Assembly (NCBI GenBank): GCA_022484595.1 | Contig: JAKVLB010000002.1 | Span: 137,635-201,634 of the forward strand | Source of the DNA: Mageeibacillus sp. | Lineage (GTDB): Bacteria > Bacillota > Clostridia > Saccharofermentanales > Saccharofermentanaceae | DNA length: 64,000 nucleotides | Direction of reading: 5' to 3' | Part shown: positions 26,639-35,662 of the stretch, piece after piece | How positions within the stretch are numbered: position 1 is the stretch's first letter | Layout of the letters: each line of letters opens with the position of its first letter | Position numbers and translations under genes: made by a program | The notes under the pieces: generated by a model | What the model was told of the DNA's origin: nothing | Database searches by the model: none | The model's input: the letters and a program-made list of their open reading frames with translations, nothing else

Positions 26639-28144
26639 TCACCCGATTAGTATAGTGCTGACCTCATCCTTCATGTGTTCTTTCTCGATGACATCCTTGT
26701 GCAGAATCTCCTTCTTGTCCAGATCCTTGATGCCTTCAGGAATAGCAAGACCGCTCTCGGCAGAAAGTTCTTCTATCACATTCTCTATCGAACGGCCTGA
26801 AGAAAATCCCGATCCGCGAAGCGAATCCATCACTGCCGGCGCAAACTTGAACGGAGATGCAGTTGACGCGAATACAGTCTTGCACTCATCGTTTGATCTC
26901 TGGTGATATCTTGAATAGATATTGAAGCCTACGGCAGTGTGGGTATCAATCACATTATCAGTCCTGTCATAGACATCCAGTATCGTCTTCGCGACACCGG
27001 TCTCGTCAGCGAAGCCTCCGACGAAATTCCTCTGGAGAGTCTTAAGCGTCTTGGAATCAACACTGTACGAGCCAACTTCCGACAGGCTCTTCATCCACGT
27101 TCTCACCGCCGAGCTGTCGCCCCCGGTAACTTCAAAAAGCAATCTCTCAAGGTTGCTCGAAATAAGAATATCCATCGATGGCGAAGTCGTCTTAAAGAAT
27201 TCGCGCTTGCGGTCATATGTGCCTGTAGAGAAAAAGTCACACAGAACTTTATTTCGGTTGGAAGCACATATAAGCCTGCGGACCGGGATACCCATCTGCT
27301 TTGCAAACCATGCGGCAAGAATATTTCCGAAGTTGCCGGTAGGAACTACTATGTTGATCTCCTCGCCGTCCTCAATCTTCTCGGTACGGGCAAGCTCGAC
27401 GTAGGAATACACGTAATATGCAATCTGCGGCACAAGGCGTCCCCAGTTTATCGAGTTTGCCGATGACAGCATAAATCCGTTGTCATCAAGCTTCTTTGCA
27501 AAATCCTTATCTGCGAAAATATTCTTCACTCCGGTCTGCGCATCATCAAAGCATCCGTTAACCGCTACAACATGGGTATTAGAACCGGTGGTCGTAATCA
27601 TCTGAAGCTTCTGTGCCTCCGACACGCCGCCCGTCGGATAGAAAACAATTATCTCTGTGCCGGGAAGATCCTTGAATCCTTCAAGCGCAGCCTTGCCCGT
27701 GTCACCTGAAGTAGCAGTAAGTATACATATCTTCCTGTTAATTCCGGTTTTGGCAATGGAAGCGGTCATCAGATGCGGAAGCAGCTGAAGCGCGACATCC
27801 TTGAACGCACACGTCGGTCCGTGCCAAAGCTCAAGAATATATTCTCTGTCATTGTATGAATTCAGCTGAACAAGCGGAACGGGGTTCTCTCCCCATTTCT
27901 CCTCGCTGTATGCCTGACGTGTATAATCAATAAGCTCTTCTTCCGTGAAATCCGTAAGATACTTCGACAGAACCCGGGCAGATATCTCATAGAACTGCAT
28001 ATTCTTCATCTCTGCAAGCTCGTCTTTTGTTATTGCGGGAATTGAATCCGGCACGAACAGACCGCCGTCGGGCGCAATTCCGGTGATAATAGCTTCAGCT
28101 GAAGTGTACTTCCTGTCATATCCTCTTGTACTTACATAATTCAT
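26639..28144 (-). CDS. thrC: Threonine synthase
   Basis: A 501-residue PLP enzyme converting O-phosphohomoserine to threonine. It opens with YVSTRG, has the PLP lysine in GPTCAFKDVAL (about residue 113) and the phosphate-binding ATSGDTGKAAL loop near 150. The length suits the long ThrC class. GGAGG lies 6 nt before the start. It is the last gene of the operon that begins at dgt, 1 nt after the preceding gene. Confidence 0.95.
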   Translation of the reverse strand: MNYVSTRGYDRKYTSAEAIITGIAPDGGLFVPDSIPAITKDELAEMKNMQFYEISARVLSKYLTDFTEEELIDYTRQAYSEEKWGENPVPLVQLNSYNDREYILELWHGPTCAFKDVALQLLPHLMTASIAKTGINRKICILTATSGDTGKAALEGFKDLPGTEIIVFYPTGGVSEAQKLQMITTTGSNTHVVAVNGCFDDAQTGVKNIFADKDFAKKLDDNGFMLSSANSINWGRLVPQIAYYVYSYVELARTEKIEDGEEINIVVPTGNFGNILAAWFAKQMGIPVRRLICASNRNKVLCDFFSTGTYDRKREFFKTTSPSMDILISSNLERLLFEVTGGDSSAVRTWMKSLSEVGSYSVDSKTLKTLQRNFVGGFADETGVAKTILDVYDRTDNVIDTHTAVGFNIYSRYHQRSNDECKTVFASTASPFKFAPAVMDSLRGSGFSSGRSIENVIEELSAESGLAIPEGIKDLDKKEILHKDVIEKEHMKDEVSTILIG

Positions 28145-28145
28145 G

Positions 28146-29027
28146 TCATGCCTCCGGTGTTACAGATGCCGCGTCTGTTGCGGCTGTTGCCGCTCCGCTC
28201 GCATCCGGGTTATATTTGCTGTTGTAGCTGTCCAGTATCTGTGAGACTTCCGGGTCCGAGCTTCCTTCTTCAACAATACTCTCAAGGTAAGCGAGCTTCT
28301 CCGAATCCGTGTTGACTTCAGAATTTCGCTTTATCATAGGAACTATCACGAACACCAGAACCAGCGCCACTGCCGCAATTCCCGCCAGAATCGCGATTAC
28401 CTTTATCGTTCGGCGCAGCTTATCGCCGGGTGACAGAACATCTTCTATGTCAATAGAATCGTCAGGTCTCTCGTCTGCTCCGGATCCTGAACGCATCATT
28501 ATGTCGCGGCGTTCCTTTACGCTCGCCATTCTTGGCGCCTCGTATTCTTTCTGCGCGCGCATAAGTATCGGGGCCTGAAAATTTCTTCTGTCTGCCGGAG
28601 ATTCTCCAGAAGACATCTGCGCCGCTTTGATCTTATCTGTTATCTCAGCAGCCCTGACGTCTTCCGGAGGATTCTTTATATCCTCCCGCACCATACGAAG
28701 CGCTTCCTGCGCAATCGTCAGATACATCTCACATCCGAGAACATTGGCTATCGCATAAGTAAGACTGCCTTCAGCACGCTCAAACTGCCCTTCTCTGGCA
28801 AGACAAAGTCCGTATATCAGTGCCGGATCACCCCACTTCTCATACTGGGTTATAAGCGGCTTAAGGAAAATCTGTGCAACATCCGTACCCTCACCTGTGG
28901 CATTGCCGAGCGCCCGGTTATACTGTTTTACTATCCTGCTTTTCTCCTCGTTACTCACGTCGAAAAGGATGAGACTCTTCTCATCAATCGGTTGTATATT
29001 CATTATCAGGCCAAGATAGTCGTGCAC
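28146..29027 (-). CDS. Membrane-anchored protein with TPR-like N-terminus
   Basis: About 290 residues. The N-terminal 120 residues are helical with a TPR-like segment (ALIYGLCLAREGQFERAEGSLTYA is the kind of helix pair; described, not counted as a match). A charged linker follows, then one TM helix near residues 220-240 and a short outer tail ending in an A/T-rich stretch. This suggests an inside-facing scaffold held at the membrane. The GTG start at 29027 is 3 nt after the folC stop and has AAAGGA upstream; an ATG at 29003 is an alternative. Function unknown. Confidence 0.65.
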   Translation of the reverse strand: MHDYLGLIMNIQPIDEKSLILFDVSNEEKSRIVKQYNRALGNATGEGTDVAQIFLKPLITQYEKWGDPALIYGLCLAREGQFERAEGSLTYAIANVLGCEMYLTIAQEALRMVREDIKNPPEDVRAAEITDKIKAAQMSSGESPADRRNFQAPILMRAQKEYEAPRMASVKERRDIMMRSGSGADERPDDSIDIEDVLSPGDKLRRTIKVIAILAGIAAVALVLVFVIVPMIKRNSEVNTDSEKLAYLESIVEEGSSDPEVSQILDSYNSKYNPDASGAATAATDAASVTPEA

Positions 29028-29029
29028 TT

Positions 29030-30403
29030 TCAGATAAGTCCTTTCAAATTACTTCTGATTTGTCCGAGCAGATAGAGCGATCCTGTAACGAGCAGCGGAA
29101 TCTTATCTGAACATGAACGTCTGTACGCATATTCTCCGCCCTCGCAGGGTGACTCAACAACTTTGACATTAACCTTGCCATTATACACGAGATTAATATG
29201 TCTGGAAAGTTCGGACGGATCCATTGACCTCGGATTATCAGGCCTGACGCATACAGCCTCCGCAGGAAAGATTCCGCCGTCCCTGTAGGCGCGCAGAATT
29301 CCTTCAACGTCCTTGTCTGCCATTACGCCCATCACAAGCCTCACCGCAGAGCCCTTGAGCGCGCCTGCCATTATCTCATTCACAACACCTGCCAGAGCCG
29401 CCGCTCCCTGTGGATTATGACCGCCGTCAAGCAATACGACCGGGTCTTTGCAGATTATCTCGGCACGGCACTTCCATACCGTACGTGATATTCCTTCGTT
29501 TATAAACTGCCGGGATATTCCGCAGAGTTCTGCAAGCGCGATCGCAACTGCCGCATTCCCCACCTGATGTCTTCCGTTAAGGCATGTGTTGTATTCCGTT
29601 CCGCAGTTATCGAAAATCATTCTTCCGTCGCCGGTAAACTTCGCACTTCTCATCGATTCAATGTTGCCCGCTGTATAAAGGCGGCATCCGAGTCTTTCTG
29701 CCCGTGTTCTGACGACTGATCTCACTTCCTCACGTTCTTTGTCACCTATCAGCATAAGGTCGGGGTTAAGACACACACACGGAGCACCCGGCTTTAATAT
29801 ACCGGCTTTCTCACCTGTAATCTCTGTCATAGTGGATCCGAGTCTGTCACAGTGATCATAACCCATAGCGGCAATTGCGGTCGCCACGGGATTACTGATG
29901 ACATTTGTCGAATCAAGCCTTCCTCCGAGTCCGACCTCTAACACCGCCAGATCCACTTTGCATTCCGCAAAATAAAGGAAGCATATGGCAGTAATAAGTT
30001 CGAACTCCGTAGGATTCTCCATGCCTTCAGACAGCATCTCAGCCGCCGCGCGCTCGGTCATCCCTGACAGCCTCGCCAGATCATCTGAAGAAATCTCTCC
30101 GGCCGCCTCATTCTTTTCGAGCGCTTCAAGTCCGTCTCTTCCGTCAATCACGCGAATGCGTTCAGAGAAACGCTCAAGAAAAGGCGAAGTGAACACGCCA
30201 ACTCTTAAATCAGCGCAGGCCAGAATTGTTGATGTATATGCTGTAATTGAGCCTTTACCGTTGGTCCCGGCTATATGAACGGCTCTGAAACTGTTCTGCG
30301 GGTTGCCAAGAAGCTCACATAGGCGCGTGATTCTCTCCAGTCCCGGTTTTATTCCGAATTTAAGCGCATCCCTGAGAAACTCAGGTTCTCCCTGTTCACT
30401 CAT
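29030..30403 (-). CDS. folC: Folylpolyglutamate synthase/dihydrofolate synthase
   Basis: A 457-residue Mur-ligase-like enzyme that adds glutamate to folates. The P-loop is HIAGTNGKGSITAYT near residue 50, the SPFLERFSERI motif follows, and LDGGHNPQGA lies near 305. The start at 30403 has GAAGG 9 nt upstream and overlaps the upstream gene by 8 nt (ATGAGTGA). A longer frame from 30427 is possible but lacks a site. Confidence 0.92.
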   Translation of the reverse strand: MSEQGEPEFLRDALKFGIKPGLERITRLCELLGNPQNSFRAVHIAGTNGKGSITAYTSTILACADLRVGVFTSPFLERFSERIRVIDGRDGLEALEKNEAAGEISSDDLARLSGMTERAAAEMLSEGMENPTEFELITAICFLYFAECKVDLAVLEVGLGGRLDSTNVISNPVATAIAAMGYDHCDRLGSTMTEITGEKAGILKPGAPCVCLNPDLMLIGDKEREEVRSVVRTRAERLGCRLYTAGNIESMRSAKFTGDGRMIFDNCGTEYNTCLNGRHQVGNAAVAIALAELCGISRQFINEGISRTVWKCRAEIICKDPVVLLDGGHNPQGAAALAGVVNEIMAGALKGSAVRLVMGVMADKDVEGILRAYRDGGIFPAEAVCVRPDNPRSMDPSELSRHINLVYNGKVNVKVVESPCEGGEYAYRRSCSDKIPLLVTGSLYLLGQIRSNLKGLI

Positions 30404-30959
30404 CGGCTTTGCCTTCGGAATAATCAACCATGTCTTCCTTGCGGAACACCATTAGCTTGCTGAGAATATAGTTTGCAATAACTACAAATATCGAATTAAA
30501 AGCCTTCATCATGTACTCGAATGTCAGACCGAAGCCTGCGATAAAGCAGATCACAGAAGACTTATCCTGACCCGAAATAAGCTCGCAGCCCTTGATCATA
30601 AGCAGATAGAGACCAAGTTCAAGGACAAGAAACGACAGAACTCTCGCTCCCATAAATGTGATAAGCTCGCGCCAGACGCTGCCCTTTGACCTGAATACAA
30701 ATATGCGGTTAATGAAATAAGCCGTAAGAACCGCAAGAAGCCAGCAGATAATCTGGTTAATCACTATCTTGAGCGATAACGAATGTCCGAACAGAGTCAG
30801 GTCAAGAGGATTTGTCACGAGCTTATCGAAAAGTATGTAAGATGCCCAGTTGACGACTGTTGTTATCGCGCCGCTGACCAGATACATGAATATCTTGCGT
30901 GTCTTCTCCTGATTTGGTGTAAGTTTCTCCCCGCCGAGCAAAACAGTCTTTAAAAACAT
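30396..30959 (-). CDS. GtrA-like membrane protein
   Basis: A 187-residue protein with four TM helices of the GtrA family (PF04138). The N-terminal helix starts at FMYLVSGAITTVVNWASY and the conserved loop ANYFINRIF-like segment appears as TAYFINRIFVFRSKGS near residue 80. GtrA proteins are thought to move polyprenyl-linked sugars or take part in cell-wall glycosylation. Its neighbours are two surface proteins, which fits a role at the cell envelope. Overlaps folC by 8 nt. Confidence 0.85.
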   Translation of the reverse strand: MFLKTVLLGGEKLTPNQEKTRKIFMYLVSGAITTVVNWASYILFDKLVTNPLDLTLFGHSLSLKIVINQIICWLLAVLTAYFINRIFVFRSKGSVWRELITFMGARVLSFLVLELGLYLLMIKGCELISGQDKSSVICFIAGFGLTFEYMMKAFNSIFVVIANYILSKLMVFRKEDMVDYSEGKADE

Positions 30960-30976
30960 TATATTTCTATTCCTCC

Positions 30977-32458
30977 TTAAACGCGCTTGGGACGCGGATG
31001 CGTCTTATCGACGAATATTCTTCTTACCAGATAAACGATTATAACAATAATTATCGATTCTACTATTGAAATAATCAGAAAAACGTTAAACAGATATGAG
31101 TAAAGAACCTCCGCGCGTTTGTCGGCAGGCTTATACACCTGGAACGATCCGTCGGCGGCATTATAAAGATAGAAATCTCCTCCGCCCGTCTCATCCACGA
31201 GGTAGCATATGAAATCCTTGTCCTTGTTTACATAACCCGTAAAGACCGCATTTCCCGTATCATAATTTGCCGCCACAAATCCGGTAGGTATTGAGACATC
31301 GTGAGGCAATTCGGCTATCTGCAAAATCTTGCTCGTGCGTATGATTGTATTATCGGGGTTATATTTGATAACTGTCTTTGTCTGGCTGTTGTAGAAATAC
31401 AGTCCCGGGTCGTTCGTTCCGTCAAAAAGATATAAAAGAATGCTTGATACACCTTCCCGTGTGTACGCCGGAACACTGTAGCCGTTGACAACCTTCGTCG
31501 TCTGGGTGAAACCTTCCGGGACATTCACCTTCTCCGGAATATCCAAGAACGTATATGTGTTTCCTTCACCATCGGCAAGAACCGCATTCTCGGGAACATA
31601 GCTCTCGTTACGGGTAATATGTATGGAATAGTGCATATGATTGACACCGTCCTGCGCCGTTACATCTATCGTTATCTCATTATCCCCGACCTTCAGATTC
31701 TGATTGCCGTCGATTATTACCGCGGCCCACAGATTGTTGGCGGTCGCATTGATCGTAACTTCCGATACCGAACGCTCTACAGTGGCAGAATAACTCGTGA
31801 TATTTGGCTCAAATTCAGGTGTAAGCTGAACACCCCTTATCTTTAAAAATGCGAGCGAAGCATCATCGGATATCATCGCTTCGTTAATCGGAATGGTAAC
31901 GCCGGACCCCTTGTTAAGTTCCGCACCTTCATTGTCGCTGTTCCTGAATTCTCCCAGGTCGTCAAGCCAGATATTGATCTCACCCGAAGCATTAGGAAGA
32001 ATACGCAGCGATACCGTGAAAAGTATTACCGGTTCATCGGAACTGAAGGCCTTGGTCTCACTGTCATCGGAGCTGTCATCTGAGCTGCTGCCGGAAGCCG
32101 CCATGTGATCTTCTGCGGAAATAATGACAGAGCCGTCTCCCTGATCTTCCGTGAATGCAAAGCCTGAGAGCGAGGTACCCTGCTCTGTCGATATGTATTC
32201 GGCCATACCGGTGTCATAACCGAGAACCACCGGTCCGAAGCTTACAATACTTGGCATGGTATCAGCTATTACATCAACCTTGACAATATCCCCCGGAGTA
32301 ACATCGTCATTGTTGCAGACCGCCGACAGAGTGATTGAGGTATCAGCCCTCACATCCGTGCCTATGCAAAGCAAATCTGTCAAAGCAAAACACTCCGCGG
32401 CTATGACGCAGATACAGACTAAAGATATAAAGTGTCTTGCTTGTGTATGTTCTCTCAT
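30977..32458 (-). CDS. Surface protein with cohesin-like and cadherin-like beta-sandwich domains
   Basis: A 493-residue protein with an N-terminal signal (to about residue 37), a cohesin-like beta-sandwich (about 38-180; VTPGDIVKVDVIAD is typical), a cadherin-like sandwich (PF12733-type, about 205-290; FEPNITSYSATVERS), a region of unknown fold, and a C-terminal TM helix (about 455-480) with a basic tail KTHPRPKRV. Both ends point to anchoring with the bulk outside. The cohesin-like fold raises the question of dockerin partners, but true cohesins are longer and the match is by eye. It lies 3 nt after the glucosaminidase-like gene. Confidence 0.75.
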   Translation of the reverse strand: MREHTQARHFISLVCICVIAAECFALTDLLCIGTDVRADTSITLSAVCNNDDVTPGDIVKVDVIADTMPSIVSFGPVVLGYDTGMAEYISTEQGTSLSGFAFTEDQGDGSVIISAEDHMAASGSSSDDSSDDSETKAFSSDEPVILFTVSLRILPNASGEINIWLDDLGEFRNSDNEGAELNKGSGVTIPINEAMISDDASLAFLKIRGVQLTPEFEPNITSYSATVERSVSEVTINATANNLWAAVIIDGNQNLKVGDNEITIDVTAQDGVNHMHYSIHITRNESYVPENAVLADGEGNTYTFLDIPEKVNVPEGFTQTTKVVNGYSVPAYTREGVSSILLYLFDGTNDPGLYFYNSQTKTVIKYNPDNTIIRTSKILQIAELPHDVSIPTGFVAANYDTGNAVFTGYVNKDKDFICYLVDETGGGDFYLYNAADGSFQVYKPADKRAEVLYSYLFNVFLIISIVESIIIVIIVYLVRRIFVDKTHPRPKRV

Positions 32459-32461
32459 ATA

Positions 32462-35023
32462 TTACGGCAGGTAGCCGTAAACCTCCGGCATGTTGTTATA
32501 AACTGGTATGTCAAACTCAAATTCCTGACCGATCATTCCTATGTCATTATAACTGTTATAGTACCTTAGCGACTCGGAATAAGCCATCATAACATTCTGG
32601 GCATACTGGTGAGAATAAAGATCCGTCGAGTCTGACTTGACATCAAATTTCTGGAAGTACAGCGTGTCCTGACCGGCGTCAATATACCCCGACGCAATCC
32701 AGAGTGCCCCTCCGGTTATTGCCTTCTCGATTGAATTCCAGGGCAGCATAAGCGCGGCTTCTTCATCAGTTATCTCCTGGCCCTCGTAATCTCTCCCCCA
32801 TTGAGCGTATCTCGCACCGTTGACGACAGCACCGCCGTCGTCGGTCGTCGCGGTTGATCCTATATTATAGAAATTATAATACCCCTCATAACCTTCAACT
32901 GTTCCGGTCGCAAGTGCCGACTGTCCGCTGTATCCCATCTCCTGAATAATTCTGCTTGCAAGAAGATAAGGTGATACTCCGGCGGTCTGTCCGGCATTAT
33001 AAATTGCCGTGGCATAATCATAAGCGGAAGTGTCCATGAAAGAGCCCTTGATTATACTTTTCACTCCGTCCGGTGTCTGGACATCAGGGTCGAAGCTAAG
33101 CTTTTCAAACATAAAAACCCTGTCGGGAACCAGAAAATTTCTGGGATCAAGATAATAGGATACCACCTCAGGTTTGCACGCCATCCAGTCAGGGCTGTCA
33201 TAGACCTTTGAATTTTCCCTTATGCAGTCCGGGAATGAAGAATACTGCAGCAATGACCTGCCTTCAGAGCACTCGTTTGTGAGTACCGTCTGATAGTCAA
33301 GTCCTGTATTGTACGCAGTAAAGATGTACCCGGGTTCAAGGGTGTGCATAAGCCATAATCCGCTGTAATAGCTGTCGGGGAAATTCACAAGAGTGCTCTC
33401 GCTGAATGTTCCTGAATCGTTGCCGTTGAGCAGATATACGTTATAACTTGATGAAGTTCCGTCAAAACTTGTGACGGTAACCGTGATGGCAGACTCGCCT
33501 GCCGGGACCTGATAAATCTCCCCGGCTGCAAGCGGAGTTGCCGCCGCGGCTCCTGTTGCGGCGGAATCAGCCGACGCCGGTGCCGATACAGGTCCGGCCG
33601 AAGCCGTTATTGCTACACTGGCGCTGTAGCCTTCGAGAGCGTCGCAGTTCACGGTAACGTTGCGGCTCTCAGGCATGTAGAACGCATAGTTATGTGTCTC
33701 AATGTCGAAGACCGGGAAAATACCAAGATCCTGTCCATTGTCGGAATTTCTTACCTTGAGACTTGAAAGAGTCCCGTTCAGAGGCAAAAGACTTACCTCA
33801 TTCTCTGCAACTTCGTAACTGTTGCGGTTTAAATCCAGAAGTTTGAGCTTGTCGCTGCCGGACTCTCTTGTTACAGCCATATAACTGCCGTCGTAATAGG
33901 CAACTTCTCGGCTCTGAACCATCTTGTAATACACATCGCCGTCCGGCTGTGAAACGGTAGAGGCGCGCCTCACTTCAACGTAGAACATGTTGGATATATC
34001 GCTTATTCCGGTCTTCTGCTCGACGCCTGCAACATCCTGCGCCCGTGATCTCAAAGTCTCGTATTCACTTCCTTCATGGCTGTTTGTGCCTATAAGGTTG
34101 CCGCATACGTCATAAAGTGACACTTCAAGGTCATCACCAATATCGACAAAATTTACGTAACAGTCAGAATCATTGCAGTCAAGCATATACCACGTACTGT
34201 CTGAGCCCGCCGTAATTGATCCGTTCGCGACGCTTCCGTTCGAGATTTTGAAACTCTCCGGTATATTTACACTGCCCCCGTCCACGGTGACACCTCTTCC
34301 ATCCGAAGACCTTATGAGTATGCTGACATTATGGGTTCCCGCAAGGGCTCCGGCAGAATTCCAAGAAAGGCTGAAATCTCTGCTTCCGCTTGCCTGATCA
34401 ATGTCTCCGTAGCTCAGATAACCTCTGCTCAGATTGTTATCAATGAAGAAATCTGTTCTGACTTCATCTCCCGTTGTCGTAAAGCTTCCGTTAGCCTGCT
34501 TGATTCCTATCGTATAGCCGTCGGAAGACAGCGTGGATGTCAGATTAATATCTGATACGACGCTTCCCGCACCTGACTCGATCTTCCCTGTTACCGCATA
34601 GCCCCGGTTCTGTTTGCGGGCGTATTTATTAATCACTGCCATTCTCGTCATTGACGACAGATCCGAAGTAATATCTCCGACATCTTCGGCACTGGCTTCG
34701 CCGTCAAGAACATTAGCCAGATCCTGTGCGAAAACACTGTCATCCCGACCCATGAGAAGATACTCCGGCGATGTAAATACACTTATCAGATAGTCTCCGA
34801 CAGAATACATTCCGTCCCCGACGCTCAGCCTTGCTTTCGCGCATGTTGCCTCATCGGATGATATCAGTGCTCCTGCGCGGTTTACAATCTCCCCGCAGCG
34901 TTCGTCTGAAAGATTTATCGGAAGAGACGACGGCAGAGTCTGTATATAAAAGAAAATCACGGTCACGCATGCTATGACCGCCGCCAACGCCAGAAACAGA
35001 TACTCGACACGCCTTCTGAACAT
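32462..35023 (-). CDS. Membrane-anchored surface protein with C-terminal GH73-like glucosaminidase domain
   Basis: An 853-residue protein with a single N-terminal TM anchor (about 8-28). The middle has beta-sandwich segments including a cadherin-like repeat near 430-535. The C-terminal 230 residues look like an N-acetylglucosaminidase of the GH73/LytG sort: SPYLLASRIIQEMGYSG carries the candidate catalytic glutamate (about residue 692), followed by YYNFYNIGS, ARYAQWGRDY and AGQDTLYFQKFDV. Such enzymes cut peptidoglycan glycan strands. The downstream protein shares the cadherin-like domain, so the two probably work together at the wall. It is 4 nt after the yfbR-like gene. Confidence 0.8.
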   Translation of the reverse strand: MFRRRVEYLFLALAAVIACVTVIFFYIQTLPSSLPINLSDERCGEIVNRAGALISSDEATCAKARLSVGDGMYSVGDYLISVFTSPEYLLMGRDDSVFAQDLANVLDGEASAEDVGDITSDLSSMTRMAVINKYARKQNRGYAVTGKIESGAGSVVSDINLTSTLSSDGYTIGIKQANGSFTTTGDEVRTDFFIDNNLSRGYLSYGDIDQASGSRDFSLSWNSAGALAGTHNVSILIRSSDGRGVTVDGGSVNIPESFKISNGSVANGSITAGSDSTWYMLDCNDSDCYVNFVDIGDDLEVSLYDVCGNLIGTNSHEGSEYETLRSRAQDVAGVEQKTGISDISNMFYVEVRRASTVSQPDGDVYYKMVQSREVAYYDGSYMAVTRESGSDKLKLLDLNRNSYEVAENEVSLLPLNGTLSSLKVRNSDNGQDLGIFPVFDIETHNYAFYMPESRNVTVNCDALEGYSASVAITASAGPVSAPASADSAATGAAAATPLAAGEIYQVPAGESAITVTVTSFDGTSSSYNVYLLNGNDSGTFSESTLVNFPDSYYSGLWLMHTLEPGYIFTAYNTGLDYQTVLTNECSEGRSLLQYSSFPDCIRENSKVYDSPDWMACKPEVVSYYLDPRNFLVPDRVFMFEKLSFDPDVQTPDGVKSIIKGSFMDTSAYDYATAIYNAGQTAGVSPYLLASRIIQEMGYSGQSALATGTVEGYEGYYNFYNIGSTATTDDGGAVVNGARYAQWGRDYEGQEITDEEAALMLPWNSIEKAITGGALWIASGYIDAGQDTLYFQKFDVKSDSTDLYSHQYAQNVMMAYSESLRYYNSYNDIGMIGQEFEFDIPVYNNMPEVYGYLP

Positions 35024-35027
35024 ATTA

Positions 35028-35654
35028 TCAGTCGTCCTTCCCGGATAATTTGTCTAATGTAAACCCGTACGGCGGAACAAAATGCTCCATAAAATAGTCT
35101 ACCTCCGGCATCTTCATCGCCTTTATGGTTCTGCCTGTAGATTCTTTGGCGGAACTGAACTCCGTACTTCCTGAAGACTCCTCCCTGACGCACTTGATAT
35201 ACGCTGCGATTCTGTCGGCCGCCTTCACTATTCTGTGAATCATTATACTCTCTTCGCTCGTAAGACCTGGCGCCAGAAGTTCCAGATACTCCGCCCTGAT
35301 GTCTTTGTCTTCCGGCAGAAGGCTCACCAGTGTCTCGGCAGCCTCCCGTTCCACTTCCTTATAAGCGTCGGTTATCTCTTTGTTTCTGTACTTAATCGGC
35401 GTCGGCAGGTCTCCCGTAATTATCTCTGTACAGTCATGATATATGGAATACGACTGAACCTTGTAAGGATCAAGAATAATCGCTCCGGACACTCCGTCAC
35501 AGAATTTGTTGTGAAGTATGCACAGCGCGTGCGCAATAACAGCAACATCAAAGCTGTGTTCCTTGATGTTCTCCGTACGCGAATTTCTCATCAGCCCCCA
35601 GCGGTTGATGTACTGCATCCTGTCCAGCATAGCATAGAAACCGTATTCTTCCAT
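35028..35654 (-). CDS. HD-domain 5'-deoxynucleotidase, YfbR-like
   Basis: A 208-residue HD-fold phosphohydrolase. Metal ligands are visible: the histidine of KEHSFDVAVIAHAL near residue 32, the HD of YHDCTEIITGDLPTP near 73, and a distal aspartate in VKAADRIAAYIKC near 145. The family removes phosphate from deoxynucleoside monophosphates. It follows dgt by 8 nt; dGTP triphosphohydrolase and deoxynucleotidase in one operon fit a role in controlling dNTP pools. Confidence 0.88.
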   Translation of the reverse strand: MEEYGFYAMLDRMQYINRWGLMRNSRTENIKEHSFDVAVIAHALCILHNKFCDGVSGAIILDPYKVQSYSIYHDCTEIITGDLPTPIKYRNKEITDAYKEVEREAAETLVSLLPEDKDIRAEYLELLAPGLTSEESIMIHRIVKAADRIAAYIKCVREESSGSTEFSSAKESTGRTIKAMKMPEVDYFMEHFVPPYGFTLDKLSGKDD

Positions 35655-35662
35655 AATCCACC

